A DNA stretch of 40,980 nt, from contig PMOQ01000034.1 in NCBI GenBank assembly GCA_003161255.1, positions 68,018 through 108,997 of the forward strand, read 5' to 3'. Below the pieces are notes generated by a model. The model saw nothing but the letters and a program-made list of their open reading frames with translations. It was not told where the DNA came from and made no database searches. Made by a program: the position numbers and the translations under genes. How positions within the stretch are numbered: the stretch's first letter is position 1; each line of letters opens with the position of its first letter. The stretch comes from Acidimicrobiaceae bacterium. GTDB taxonomy: Bacteria > Actinomycetota > Acidimicrobiia > Acidimicrobiales > RAAP-2. Of the stretch, positions 15,986 through 24,013 are shown piece by piece.

Positions 15986-16672
15986 GTGCTGCAGAAGGAC
16001 CGGATCCTGGTCGTCGACGACGAGCCGTACATCACCGACCTCCTCTCGACCGGCCTCGAGTTCGAGGGGTTCGCCGTCGAGGTGGCCTCGACCGGCACCG
16101 AGGCCATGCAGAAGGTCCGGGCGACCCGGCCCGATCTCGTCCTCCTAGACGTCATGCTCCCAGACATCGAGGGCATCGACGTCTGCCGCCGGTGGCGCGA
16201 GGAGGGCGAGGCCGTCCCGGTGCTGTTCCTGACCGCGCGCGACGCGACCGAGGACAAGCTGGTCGGACTGGCGCTCGGCGACGACTACGTGACCAAGCCG
16301 TTCTCCCTCTCCGAGGTGGTGGCCCGGATCCGGGCGGTGTTGCGGCGCAGCCGAGACGAGCCGGGCGACGGGCCGCTGCGGTTCGCCGACCTGATCATGG
16401 ACATCGAGTCCCACGAGGTGTGGCGCCAGGGGGTCCTGATCGAACTCACCGCGACGGAGTTCAACCTCTTGCTCTACCTGCTCGAGAACGCCCGGCGCGT
16501 CGTGTCGAAGTTCGAGATCCTGGACCAGGTGTGGGGATACGGGTTCGAGGGCGATCCGAACATCGTCGAGACCTACATCAGCTACCTGCGCAAGAAGGTC
16601 GACGAGTTCGACCCGCCCTTGATCCACACGCTGCGGCGGGTCGGCTACACGCTCAGGCTGCCGCGACCGTGA
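15986..16672 (+). CDS. OmpR/PhoB-family response regulator (TrcR/TcrX-like)
   Basis: A 228-aa DNA-binding response regulator. The receiver domain has the acidic pair in VVDDEPYI, phospho-acceptor D55 (LVLLDVMLPD), LTARDA and K104 (YVTKPFSL). The C-terminal winged helix includes ELTATEFNLLLYLLENARRVVSK and ETYISYLRKKVD. Compared with the usual GLTLGGDDYVTKPF, the loop reads GLALGDDYVTKPF, one residue short before the DD. Start GTG at 15986 has GAGG only 2 nt upstream and a GATCAT hexamer 6 nt upstream. It is followed after 42 nt by its presumed kinase. Confidence 0.94.
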   Translation: MLQKDRILVVDDEPYITDLLSTGLEFEGFAVEVASTGTEAMQKVRATRPDLVLLDVMLPDIEGIDVCRRWREEGEAVPVLFLTARDATEDKLVGLALGDDYVTKPFSLSEVVARIRAVLRRSRDEPGDGPLRFADLIMDIESHEVWRQGVLIELTATEFNLLLYLLENARRVVSKFEILDQVWGYGFEGDPNIVETYISYLRKKVDEFDPPLIHTLRRVGYTLRLPRP

Positions 16673-16714
16673 CCTCGGCACGCGACCGGCACCAGCGACG
16701 GCGGGGCTGAGCCG

Positions 16715-18226
16715 GTGAGTCTGCGTCGCCGGCTCACGCTCACGATGGCGATCGTCCTCGTCGTCGCCCTGGCCGTCGCGAACCTGGTGACCTACAGCTC
16801 GCTGCGGTCCTTCCTCTACGGCCGCCTCGACGACCAGATCGACGGCGCGCAGCTCCAGGCGTACAACTTCTTGATCTCCGCCCACCGGCACGGCTTCGAG
16901 GCTCCGCACCGGCTCGCCCTCTCGCTGGACAAGCGGGTGAGCCCCGACATCTACGTGCTCTTGGTCTCCCATTCGGGCCATGTGATCTTTCCGGTCCCGT
17001 CCGGTCCCCCGAAAGCGCCGGACCCCCAACCGCTCGTGCCGCCGTCGCTGCGCCCCGACCCTTTCCCGCGCTCGCACCACTTCGGTGCGCTCGGCGGCGC
17101 CTACCGCGCCGAGCCCAACAGCACCGACGTCGGCAGCGTCGGCACGTCGGGGACGCGCTATCAAGAGACGACCGTCGACGTGCCCCAAGGCGTGCTCGTG
17201 GTGGCCGAGTCGCTGAACTCGACCACCGACACCTTGTCGTCGCTGCTCCGCGTGCAGATCGTGGCGTCGTTGGCCATCCTCGCCGTGCTGTGCGGCTTGG
17301 TGCTGTTCACCCTGCGACGGGGGTTGCGCCCGTTGGAGACGATGGCCGAGACGACCGACGCCATCGCGGCGGGCGACCTCACCCGGCGCGTCTCGGTATC
17401 GCATGCGTCGAGCGAGGTCGACCGGCTCGGACAGGCTCTGAACGGGATGCTCGGCCGGATCGAGGAGGCGTTCCGCGAGAAGTCGGTCTCAGAGGCGCGG
17501 CTGCGCCAGTTTGTCGCCGACGCATCCCACGAGCTCCGGACGCCGCTCACCTCGATCCGCGGCTACACCGAGCTTCTCCGCAAGGGGGCCTTCACCGACG
17601 ACGAGAGCCAGGACCGGGCCCTTCAGCGGGTCGAGCGCGAGGCCGGGCGGATGGGCCTGCTGGTCGCCGACCTGTTGCTGCTGGCCCGCCTCGACCAGGG
17701 CCGGCCCCTCGACCAGGTGCCGGTCGACCTCAGCCGGGTCGGCGCGGACGCCGTGGCCGACGCCCGCGCGGTCGACCCCGAGCGCCCGGTCGACCTGGTG
17801 GCCGCCGGGCCGGTGATCGTGCTCGGCGACCGGGACCGGTTGGGCCAGGTGGCCCACAACCTCGTCCGCAATGCGCTCGCCCACACGCCGCCGGCCACGC
17901 CCGTCCGCGTCGAGGTCCGCTCGGACGCCACCACCGGCTACCTGAGCGTGACCGACCAGGGGCCGGGTCTGAGCGACGAGGCGAAGAGCCGGGTGTTCGA
18001 CCGGTTCTGGCGGGACGACGCTGCGAGGACGGGCGGCGGAACGGGCCTCGGGCTGTCGATCGTCAGCGCGATCGCCGAGGTGCTGGGTGGCTCGGCCAGC
18101 GTCCGATCGGTGCTCGGGCACGGGGCCACCTTCGAGGTGGCGATCCCGCTGGCCCGATCGGGTGCCGCGGTCCCGCCTGGTGACGCGACGTCGCGGAGCG
18201 AGCGACCCCAGCGCGTCAGTACTTGA
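16715..18226 (+). CDS. Sensor histidine kinase with HAMP domain
   Basis: A 503-aa membrane kinase, partner of the adjacent response regulator. First transmembrane helix about residues 9-30 (LTMAIVLVVALAVANLV), an extracytoplasmic sensor region of about 150 residues rich in proline, a second helix near 182-203 (VASLAILAVLCGLVLF), HAMP, then HisKA with H272 in DASHELRTPLTSIRGYTELL, and HATPase_c with NLVRNALAHT (N box), DQGPGLS (G1), RFWR (F) and GGGTGLGLSIV (G2). The signal sensed is unknown. The gene end overlaps the end of the convergent isochorismate synthase gene by 11 nt. Confidence 0.94.
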   Translation: MSLRRRLTLTMAIVLVVALAVANLVTYSSLRSFLYGRLDDQIDGAQLQAYNFLISAHRHGFEAPHRLALSLDKRVSPDIYVLLVSHSGHVIFPVPSGPPKAPDPQPLVPPSLRPDPFPRSHHFGALGGAYRAEPNSTDVGSVGTSGTRYQETTVDVPQGVLVVAESLNSTTDTLSSLLRVQIVASLAILAVLCGLVLFTLRRGLRPLETMAETTDAIAAGDLTRRVSVSHASSEVDRLGQALNGMLGRIEEAFREKSVSEARLRQFVADASHELRTPLTSIRGYTELLRKGAFTDDESQDRALQRVEREAGRMGLLVADLLLLARLDQGRPLDQVPVDLSRVGADAVADARAVDPERPVDLVAAGPVIVLGDRDRLGQVAHNLVRNALAHTPPATPVRVEVRSDATTGYLSVTDQGPGLSDEAKSRVFDRFWRDDAARTGGGTGLGLSIVSAIAEVLGGSASVRSVLGHGATFEVAIPLARSGAAVPPGDATSRSERPQRVST

Positions 18227-19520
18227 TCGCATAGCCCTCGAGGAGCGCCGAGGCGCCGGGAGCCAGCCCTTCGAGCACCACGGCCAGCTTCACCGTCGTC
18301 TCGGCCAGCTCCGCCTCGGGGTCGGAGGCCGCCACGATGCCGGCCCCGGCCCAGATCGTGGCGGTGGTGTCCGACACGGTGGCCGAGCGCAGCCCGATCA
18401 TCCAGTCGCCGTCTCCGGACGCGTCGACCCACCCGACCGGGCCGGCCCACGGACCCCGCGGGCCCGGCTCGAGCTCGGCGATGAGGCGCAGGGCCTCTAT
18501 CCGGGGCACGCCGCCGACCGCCGGCGTCGGGTGCAACGCCGAGACGAGCTCGAGCGCGCTCGGCACCCGACCGTCCTCTGTGATGAGACGGCCCTCGATC
18601 CGGGTCCCGAGATGGGCCATCGTGCGGAGCGGCACCAGCGACGGCTCGCCGGGCACGACCAGCTCGCTGCAGAGAGGGTCGAGGACCCGGGCGATGTCGG
18701 CCACCACCAGCTCGTGCTCTTCGAGGTCCTTCGCCGATCCGAGCAGGCGGTCACCCTGCTCGCCCCGCTCGGTGGCGGCCTCGAGCGCGATCGTGCCGGC
18801 CAGGGGATGGGAGAGCACCGAGTGGTTCCGGCGCGCCACGAGCACCTCGGGCGAGGCGCCCACGAACGCGTCCTCGCCGCGGCCGAGCAGGAATGCGGTC
18901 GCCGACGGCTCGTCATCGGCCAGGCGTTCGAGCATCGCCGAGGCCACGATCGCGGTGTCGGTCTCGACGATGATGCGCCGGGCCAGCGCGACCTTTCTCA
19001 GCCGACCGTCGTCGATGGCGGCGATCGCCCGGGCGACCGCGTCCCGGTAGTCGGTCGGGTCGGGCGCCACGATCCTCGGCATGCCGATGTGCTCCAGCCG
19101 ACGCGGGCCCATGATCTCGTCGCGGAGCCACTGGCGCGACGGAACCGGCATTGGGTCCTCGGTGATGACCGTGACCCACTCGGTCCCATCGGCGGTCCGC
19201 CCGTAGAGCACCGAGGGCACGATCAACGCGCTCGGTGCGTCGATCTCGAACGGGAGCGTGCCGAACGCGACCGGGCCGGTGCCGGGAAGCCCGACCGGGT
19301 TGTCGGACTCGAGTGCGGCCAGCCACGCGACGGCGGCCCGGCAGCCGGCCGGGTCGACCAACCCGTCGGCGAGCGGGAGCACCGCGGCGCGGCCCCGGCC
19401 GGCCAGCACGAGCTCGTCGTTACCGAAGTAGACGCCGGCATCGCCCGCGATCGTCCGGGCGTCGAGAGGGGGGCCGGGACCAAGCAGCCGGGTGAGCGCC
19501 CTCACGTCGTCCCGTCGCAC
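18216..19520 (-). CDS. menF: Isochorismate synthase
   Basis: A 434-aa chorismate-utilising enzyme converting chorismate to isochorismate, the first step of menaquinone synthesis. The catalytic half holds RKVALARRIIVETD (the general-base Lys), GASPEVLVAR, SHPLAGTIALE, KDLEEHELVV (catalytic Glu region), and SALHPTPAVGGVP, which is characteristic of isochorismate rather than anthranilate or salicylate synthases, then WAGAGIVAASDPEAELAET. Assignment to menaquinone rather than siderophore synthesis rests on menG being directly upstream: the GTG start lies 19 nt inside the end of menG, so both are likely on one transcript. Confidence 0.93.
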   Translation of the reverse strand: MRRDDVRALTRLLGPGPPLDARTIAGDAGVYFGNDELVLAGRGRAAVLPLADGLVDPAGCRAAVAWLAALESDNPVGLPGTGPVAFGTLPFEIDAPSALIVPSVLYGRTADGTEWVTVITEDPMPVPSRQWLRDEIMGPRRLEHIGMPRIVAPDPTDYRDAVARAIAAIDDGRLRKVALARRIIVETDTAIVASAMLERLADDEPSATAFLLGRGEDAFVGASPEVLVARRNHSVLSHPLAGTIALEAATERGEQGDRLLGSAKDLEEHELVVADIARVLDPLCSELVVPGEPSLVPLRTMAHLGTRIEGRLITEDGRVPSALELVSALHPTPAVGGVPRIEALRLIAELEPGPRGPWAGPVGWVDASGDGDWMIGLRSATVSDTTATIWAGAGIVAASDPEAELAETTVKLAVVLEGLAPGASALLEGYAIKY

Positions 19521-20245
19521 GCCGGCATGCCTCGCCGGGTCGCGGTGAGGATCTGGCTCAGGCCGCCGTTCAGGAGTTGCCGGCCCACGGTCGCGAACCC
19601 GGACGCTCCGAGCATCTGGCGGAGCGCGTCGGGCTCGGGGAGATAGGCGGTCGACCGGGGCAGGTACCGGTAGGCGGCGCCGTCGGAGAGCGCCGCGCCG
19701 ATCGCGGGCACGCAGGTGCCGAACCAGAAGTCAAAGCCGCGGCGCATGAGCGCGCCGTCGGGGGAGGCCACCTCGAGCACGGCCAGCCGTCCGCCGGCCC
19801 GGAGCACGCGAGCCGCTTCCGTGAGCGACGACGCGAGATCGGTGAAGTTGCGCAGCGCGTAACCGCACACCACCCCGTCGAACGTGCCGTCGGCGAACGG
19901 CAGCCTGAGCGCGTCCGACTGCACCGCCGGGAAGTCGTCGTGGCGGGCCGAGAGCATGCCCTTGGACAGGTCCGAGCCCACGGCGCGACAGCCCCGCTTC
20001 ACCACGAGCGCCGCGAAGTCGCCGGTTCCGCACGCCAGGTCGAGGACGGTCGATCCGGCCGGGAGACCCAGCGCGTCGAAGGTCCGGGCCCGCCAGCGCC
20101 GGTCGAGCCCGAAGGTGATGACGCGGTTCACGAGGTCATAGCGCGGCGCGATGGCGTCGAACATGTCGCGCACCTGGGCCGTCTTGGCGGCGCCCGTCGG
20201 CAGGGCGGCGTTGTCCGACGCAGTGGCCCCTATCGTTCGGATCAC
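19502..20245 (-). CDS. menG: Demethylmenaquinone methyltransferase (UbiE/MenG)
   Basis: A 247-aa SAM-dependent methyltransferase for the final methylation of menaquinone. It has the UbiE family signatures VRDMFDAIAPRYDLVNRVITFGLDRRWR, the SAM loop VLDLACGTGDFA, DGVVCGYALRNFTD, and the C-terminal YLPRSTAYLPEPDALRQML. The GTG start at 20245 lies 16 nt after the MaoC-like gene stop on the same strand, and its end overlaps menF, so the three form an operon. Function is restricted to menaquinone because no ubiquinone genes are present and actinobacteria use menaquinone. Confidence 0.94.
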   Translation of the reverse strand: MIRTIGATASDNAALPTGAAKTAQVRDMFDAIAPRYDLVNRVITFGLDRRWRARTFDALGLPAGSTVLDLACGTGDFAALVVKRGCRAVGSDLSKGMLSARHDDFPAVQSDALRLPFADGTFDGVVCGYALRNFTDLASSLTEAARVLRAGGRLAVLEVASPDGALMRRGFDFWFGTCVPAIGAALSDGAAYRYLPRSTAYLPEPDALRQMLGASGFATVGRQLLNGGLSQILTATRRGMPACDGTT

Positions 20246-20261
20246 CGGGGCACCGACCGGC

Positions 20262-20714
20262 TCAGCGGTAGTAGCGGAAGACCACCTGGGCCGCGCAGGA
20301 TGGCTTGGGGGCGTCCTTCACCTCGAGGACCACGTCCAGCGTGACCTGCACGCCGGTCTGGACCTCTTCGACCGCCGCGACGGTGGCGCCGAGCCGCAGC
20401 TCGGATCCGACCGGGACCGGGGAGGGGAACCGAACCTTGTTGGTTCCGTAGTTGACCCCCATCGTGATCCCCGAGACGGCCAGCACCTCGGGCAGCAGCG
20501 CCGGGACCAGCGCCAGGGTCAAAAACCCGTGGGCGATCGGCCCGCCGAAGGGACCACTCTTGGCCCGTTCGGGGTCCACATGGATCCACTGGTGGTCGCC
20601 CGTCGCGTCGGCGAACAGGTTGACCTGTTCCTGGGTGACCGTGTGCCATCCGGTGTATCCGATGTGCTCGCCGACCTTGGATGGCAGGTCGGTGATGTCG
20701 ATGACGGTGGTCAT
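20262..20714 (-). CDS. MaoC-family (R)-specific enoyl-CoA hydratase
   Basis: A 150-aa hot-dog-fold hydratase. The hydratase-2 motif with catalytic Asp and His is FADATGDHQWIHVDPERAK followed by GPIAHGFLTLAL. Homologues hydrate enoyl-CoA or enoyl-ACP; the exact substrate is not determinable. The ATG at 20714 has a good Shine-Dalgarno (AGGAGC, 6 nt). TAACGT on the minus strand at 20765-20760 could be its -10 box. It is the first gene of an operon continuing into menG and menF; a direct menaquinone role is not established, and the order may only reflect shared regulation. Confidence 0.86.
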   Translation of the reverse strand: MTTVIDITDLPSKVGEHIGYTGWHTVTQEQVNLFADATGDHQWIHVDPERAKSGPFGGPIAHGFLTLALVPALLPEVLAVSGITMGVNYGTNKVRFPSPVPVGSELRLGATVAAVEEVQTGVQVTLDVVLEVKDAPKPSCAAQVVFRYYR

Positions 20715-20800
20715 GGCCTGCTCCTGGTCACGTCAGGTGGGCCCAAGGGGGCCGTAGGGACGTTAGATCACCGGTGCGGCCGCCCCCTAAACGAGATCCC

Positions 20801-20818
20801 CGGCCGAATCGGCGGCCG
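20801..20818 (-). terminator. Hairpin after the small membrane protein gene
   Basis: CGGCCG pairs with CGGCCG (each is its own reverse complement) around a 6-nt loop, 8 nt beyond the stop codon at 20826-20828, with outer CCCC/GGGG partly pairable. A short T-rich stretch follows on the minus strand. Confidence 0.4.
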
Positions 20819-20825
20819 AGCGGGG

Positions 20826-21206
20826 CTAGCGGAACCAGATGCGCTGGTAGCGGCGGCTTTCGGGGTGCACGAGCAGGATCACCAGCAGCACCGCGAAGGC
20901 CAGGTTGAGCACCGAGGACAGGCTCTTCGAGAACGAGACGAAGGCGATCAACTGGACGACCACGTAGAGGGATGCGGCGACCACCGCGACCCAGTAGCCC
21001 CAGCGCTTCTCGTTGGCCACCCCGTTGGCCCCGACCGCCGCCACCAGGAGGATGAGGGGGAGCGTGGCCCCGAACGTGATCAGGTACAAGATCGCCAGCG
21101 CTGCGTTGAGGTAGCAGAGCAGGACGGCGGCCTGGAGCGTCTGGGGCTGACTCTGGTCGAACCACTTCCTCGGTGTCGACGCCACCCGTGGAGTCTGCCA
21201 GCGCAC
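20826..21206 (-). CDS. Small membrane protein of unknown function
   Basis: A 126-aa protein I do not recognise. It has three or four hydrophobic segments (about 25-45, 46-62, 70-90, 98-113), short polar loops (ANEKRWGY) and a basic C-terminus ending PESRRYQRIWFR, so it is probably an inner-membrane protein with the tail in the cytoplasm. The start is uncertain: GTG at 21206 gives the longest form, while a GTG at 21185 has CAGACT 6 nt upstream. It diverges from the VIT transporter gene and is separated from the MaoC-like gene by a hairpin, so it is likely its own unit. Confidence 0.7.
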   Translation of the reverse strand: MRWQTPRVASTPRKWFDQSQPQTLQAAVLLCYLNAALAILYLITFGATLPLILLVAAVGANGVANEKRWGYWVAVVAASLYVVVQLIAFVSFSKSLSSVLNLAFAVLLVILLVHPESRRYQRIWFR

Positions 21207-21259
21207 GGCGGGGACCGCTGGTCGGCCTACGATTCGGCCGTCGTCGGGTGAGGAGGGTG

Positions 21260-21994
21260 ATGGAAGAGGCAGAGCCGGCGGGACGGCCGGAGGACTCGAA
21301 CGATCACCGACACCGGGACGTCTCGAGCGGCGGGATCAGGGCCGCGGTCTTCGGGCTGAGCGACGGCCTGGTCACCAATGTCTCGCTCATCCTCGGCGTC
21401 GCGGGAGCCCATCCCGGCGGGGCCTTCGTGCGGTTGGCCGGGGTGGCCGGGCTCGTGGCGGGCGCGTTCTCGATGTCGGCGGGGGAGTTCGTCTCCATGC
21501 GGGCCCAGAGCGAGCTCATGCAGCGCGAGCTGGATGTGGAGCGGCTGGCCCTCCGGCGCGCGCCGTTGGCCGAACGAGACGAGCTCATCGCCATCTACGA
21601 GGCCCGGGGCATCGATCACGACGTCGCCGAGCAGCTCGTCGCCGAGGTGATGAGCGACCCGGAGCTGGCCCTCGCGACCCATGCCCGCGAGGAGCTGGGC
21701 TTCGACCCCCGCACGATCGGTTCTCCGATCAAGGCGTCGGTCTCCTCGTTCTTCGCGTTCGCCCTCGGTGCGGTGCTGCCCCTCATCCCGTGGCTGGTCG
21801 GTTCGGGCACCGGGGCGGCCATCGCATCGGTGGTCATCGGGGTCGTGACGGCTGCGGTCGTGGGGTGGGTCCTCGGCCGCATGACCGGCCGATCAAGGTG
21901 GCGCACCGCGCTGCGCCAGGTGGTGGTGGCCGCGGTCGCGGCGAGCGTCACCTTCGGCATCGGCCGAGCCGTGGGGCTCGGCACGGGCACGTAA
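21260..21994 (+). CDS. VIT1/CCC1-family transporter (iron/manganese)
   Basis: A 244-aa membrane protein of the vacuolar iron transporter family, which moves Fe2+ or Mn2+. Family motifs: GGIRAAVFGLSDGLVTNVSLILGVAGA, AGAFSMSAGEFVSMRAQSEL, then a cytoplasmic acidic metal-binding region (RDELIAIYEARGI...VMSDPELAL) and the C-terminal helices beginning PIKASVSSFFAFALGAVLPLIPWL. Five hydrophobic helices are expected. ATG at 21260 is preferred: GGAGG lies 4-8 nt upstream and the conserved region begins soon after. A GTG at 21248 is possible. TACGAT at 21228-21233 may be the -10 box. Confidence 0.9.
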   Translation: MEEAEPAGRPEDSNDHRHRDVSSGGIRAAVFGLSDGLVTNVSLILGVAGAHPGGAFVRLAGVAGLVAGAFSMSAGEFVSMRAQSELMQRELDVERLALRRAPLAERDELIAIYEARGIDHDVAEQLVAEVMSDPELALATHAREELGFDPRTIGSPIKASVSSFFAFALGAVLPLIPWLVGSGTGAAIASVVIGVVTAAVVGWVLGRMTGRSRWRTALRQVVVAAVAASVTFGIGRAVGLGTGT

Positions 21995-22009
21995 CGGCCC
22001 TGCCAGCAG

Positions 22010-22930
22010 CTAGCGACGCTCGAGGAGATAGCAGCGGTCGATGTGATCGACCGTGAACCCGAGTGAGCGGTAGAGCTCGACCGCCGGTGCATTGGCCGCG
22101 TCGACGTAGAGCATGCCGATCGACACCCGCTCGGCCAACCAGTTGAGGCCGGCCACCGTGAGCACCTTGCCCAACCCGAGACGTTGGAAGTCCGGGTCGA
22201 CCGAGATGACGTAGATCTCGCCCAACGCCGGTGCACGGTCGGCGTGCACCTTGGTCCAGCACGAGCCGGCGAGTCGACCGCGCGACTCGCAGAGCAGGAA
22301 TCCCTCCGGGTCGAACCAGCCGGTCAGCTCGCGCGCCATCAAGGTCGTGAGGTCCCAGTGGCTCTGCTCGGGGTGCGTCGCGAACGCGCGGTTGTTGACC
22401 TCCAGCCACCCCGCTTCGTCGTGGCCGGGTCGAAATGGGCGCAACGAGAACCCCTCGTTCAGCGGGGGCGTGGGGCCCTTCAGTGGGAGCGGGACCCGCA
22501 TCTGGACGAGGTCGCGCTCGGTGCGAAAGCCGAGCGCCTCGACCTCTGTCTCATCGTCATCGGTGTGCTGGGTGACCCAGTATCGGACCTCGCTCGCCCC
22601 GCGACCTTCGGCCTCCGCCGTTGCGGCCTCGAGGAGCCGGCGTCGGGGCACGGCCGCGGGGTCGTCGGACGGGTCGAGCGCGATCTCGATGGTCCACGAT
22701 CGATCGCGCCATGACAGCTGGGCGTACCCGGTCACCCGTCCGACGGACCGCAGGACCAGGCCGACGAGGTTGCCCCCCTGGCCGGCCCAGGCCAATCGGC
22801 TGGGTTCGGAAAGGGGCGGGTGGCCGGTCGATCGCTCGGCCCGCTCCAACATCGTCTCGATCTCGCTGCGCGTCGCTGTATCGAGGGGATCGAACGTCGC
22901 GGCCGAATCGGAGGGGTCGGGTGGTGCCAC
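22010..22930 (-). CDS. mshD: Mycothiol synthase (tandem GNAT acetyltransferase)
   Basis: A 306-aa enzyme that acetylates Cys-GlcN-Ins with acetyl-CoA to finish mycothiol, the actinobacterial glutathione substitute. It has two GNAT repeats. The N-terminal one is degenerate (LVGLVLRSVGRVTGYAQLSW); the C-terminal, active one includes GHDEAGWLEVNNRAFATHPEQ, WFDPEGFLL, GSCWTKVH, GEIYVISVDPDFQRLGLGKVL and MLYVDAANAPAVELYRSLGF. The GTG at 22930 is chosen because TAGGGT ends 7 nt upstream on the minus strand; the frame stays open far beyond, into the divergent nth gene, where coding is not credible. Confidence 0.92.
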   Translation of the reverse strand: MAPPDPSDSAATFDPLDTATRSEIETMLERAERSTGHPPLSEPSRLAWAGQGGNLVGLVLRSVGRVTGYAQLSWRDRSWTIEIALDPSDDPAAVPRRRLLEAATAEAEGRGASEVRYWVTQHTDDDETEVEALGFRTERDLVQMRVPLPLKGPTPPLNEGFSLRPFRPGHDEAGWLEVNNRAFATHPEQSHWDLTTLMARELTGWFDPEGFLLCESRGRLAGSCWTKVHADRAPALGEIYVISVDPDFQRLGLGKVLTVAGLNWLAERVSIGMLYVDAANAPAVELYRSLGFTVDHIDRCYLLERR

Positions 22931-22937
22931 CTCGAAA

Positions 22938-22943
22938 ACCCTA
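22938..22943 (-). promoter_or_regulatory. Putative -10 box (TAGGGT) of mshD
   Basis: Read on the minus strand, TAGGGT is followed by 7 nt and the GTG start of mshD, the leaderless arrangement. No clear -35 motif. Confidence 0.5.
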
Positions 22944-22987
22944 CGTGGCCACCGGGGCGGGCCGGCCGTGGTGTCGGTGCCCGCCGA

Positions 22988-22993
22988 TAGCCT
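22988..22993 (+). promoter_or_regulatory. Putative -10 box (TAGCCT) of nth
   Basis: TAGCCT, preceded by GA (GATAGC overlap), ends 9 nt before the nth ATG. A start site 7 nt downstream would leave a leader of only about 2 nt. Confidence 0.4.
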
Positions 22994-23002
22994 TCGACGC
23001 GG

Positions 23003-23707
23003 ATGGCACCTCGAGAACCCAGTGCCCGCGCCATCAGGGCCAGGGCGGCGTCGATCGCGCAACGCCTGGCCGACGAGTACCCCGGCACGGCCCGTGAACT
23101 GTGCGCACTCGAGTTCGAGACCCCCTTCCAGCTGCTCGCGGCCACGATCCTGTCCGCGCAGAGCACCGACGTCCGGGTAAACATGGTCACCCCGGAGCTG
23201 TTCGCCGCCTACCCGGACCCGGCCAGCCTGGCCGGCGCCGACCCCGAGGCGATCGAGGCCATCGTGCGGTCGACCGGGTTCTTCCGGGCCAAGACCAAGA
23301 GCCTGATCGGCATGGCCGCCGCGGTCGTCGAGCGGTTCGACGGTGAGGTGCCGATGGAGATGGAGGACCTGGTCACCCTTCCGGGGGTGGGCCGCAAGAC
23401 GGCCAACGTCCTGCGCAGCGTGGCCTGGGGGCTGCCGGGGCTGCCGGTCGACACCCACGTCGGCCGCCTCACCCGGCTGCTCGGTCTGACCAAGGAGACC
23501 GATCCGGTCAAGGTCGAGCTCGAGGTCTCGGCGATGGTCCCGCCCGAGGAGCTGGGGGCGCTGAGCCTCCGGCTCATCCTCCACGGCCGGGCGATCTGCA
23601 TCGCCCGGCGGCCCAAATGCGCCGACTGCCTCTTGAGCGACCTCTGTCCGTCGTCCAGCCTCGCGGCGCCGGCGAGGAGTACCGGGCCTCGCACCGCCTC
23701 GGGGTGA
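23003..23707 (+). CDS. nth: Endonuclease III (DNA glycosylase/AP lyase)
   Basis: A 234-aa base-excision-repair enzyme removing oxidised pyrimidines. The helix-hairpin-helix is LPGVGRKTANVLRSVAWG with catalytic K132, and the second catalytic residue is D150 in LPVDTHVGRL; the 18-residue spacing equals the E. coli K120/D138 pair. The [4Fe-4S] cluster ligands are C199-x6-C206-x2-C209-x5-C215. Substrate-reading LSAQSTDVRVN is conserved. Divergent from mshD; a vapB-like gene follows 39 nt downstream but has its own promoter signals. Confidence 0.96.
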   Translation: MAPREPSARAIRARAASIAQRLADEYPGTARELCALEFETPFQLLAATILSAQSTDVRVNMVTPELFAAYPDPASLAGADPEAIEAIVRSTGFFRAKTKSLIGMAAAVVERFDGEVPMEMEDLVTLPGVGRKTANVLRSVAWGLPGLPVDTHVGRLTRLLGLTKETDPVKVELEVSAMVPPEELGALSLRLILHGRAICIARRPKCADCLLSDLCPSSSLAAPARSTGPRTASG

Positions 23708-23718
23708 ACCCTGGAAAG

Positions 23719-23742
23719 GTGTTACTTTCGGTGTTACCCTCG
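23719..23742 (+). repeat. Tandem 12-bp direct repeat at the vapB promoter (candidate operator)
   Basis: GTGTTACTTTCG is followed directly by GTGTTACCCTCG, 10 of 12 bases identical. The core GGTGTTAC occurs at 23718-23725 and 23730-23737, one helical turn apart. The second copy overlaps the TACCCT -10 box. Ribbon-helix-helix antitoxins typically bind such tandem sites in their own promoters, so an autoregulatory operator is likely. Confidence 0.6.
23735..23740 (+). promoter_or_regulatory. Putative -10 box (TACCCT) of the vapB-like gene
   Basis: TACCCT ends 6 nt before the GTG at 23747 and lies inside the second operator-like repeat, so bound antitoxin would block RNA polymerase. Confidence 0.5.
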
Positions 23743-23746
23743 GCGT

Positions 23747-24013
23747 GTGGTTGTGAAGCGCTCGGTCTCGCTGAATGACGACGTCGCCTCGGCCGTGGAG
23801 GTCGCGGCTCTCGAGGACAACATGTCGTTCAGTGGCTGGCTGTCGGCGGCCGCGGAACGCCAGCTCCGGGTCCGCCAGGGCCTGCGGGGCGTGGCGGCCT
23901 GGGAGTCCGAGGCCGGCGGGCTGACCGACGAGGAGATCGCGGCCGGCGAGGCCCTGTTGGCCCGCCTGCTCTCGGGCGTGTCCGGCATGGCGTCCCGGGT
24001 TCGGCGGCGCTGA
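23747..24013 (+). CDS. VapB-like antitoxin (ribbon-helix-helix)
   Basis: An 88-aa protein. The N-terminus is a ribbon-helix-helix domain: strand VVKRSVSLNDDVASAVEVAA and the helix MSFSGWLSAAAERQLRVRQG. The C-terminal half, GVAAWESEAGGLTDEEIAAGEALL, is the acidic toxin-neutralising region seen in actinobacterial VapB proteins. The GTG start has a TACCCT box 6 nt upstream. Its stop overlaps the ATG of the toxin-like gene (TGATG), giving coupled translation. It is expected to repress its own promoter through the 12-bp repeats at 23719-23742. Confidence 0.85.
   Translation: MVVKRSVSLNDDVASAVEVAALEDNMSFSGWLSAAAERQLRVRQGLRGVAAWESEAGGLTDEEIAAGEALLARLLSGVSGMASRVRRR

Noticed and set aside
18087-19646. 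A 519-codon plus-strand open frame opposite the menF gene
   Set aside because: menF has clear catalytic motifs on the other strand; the plus frame is low complexity and has no family sequence.
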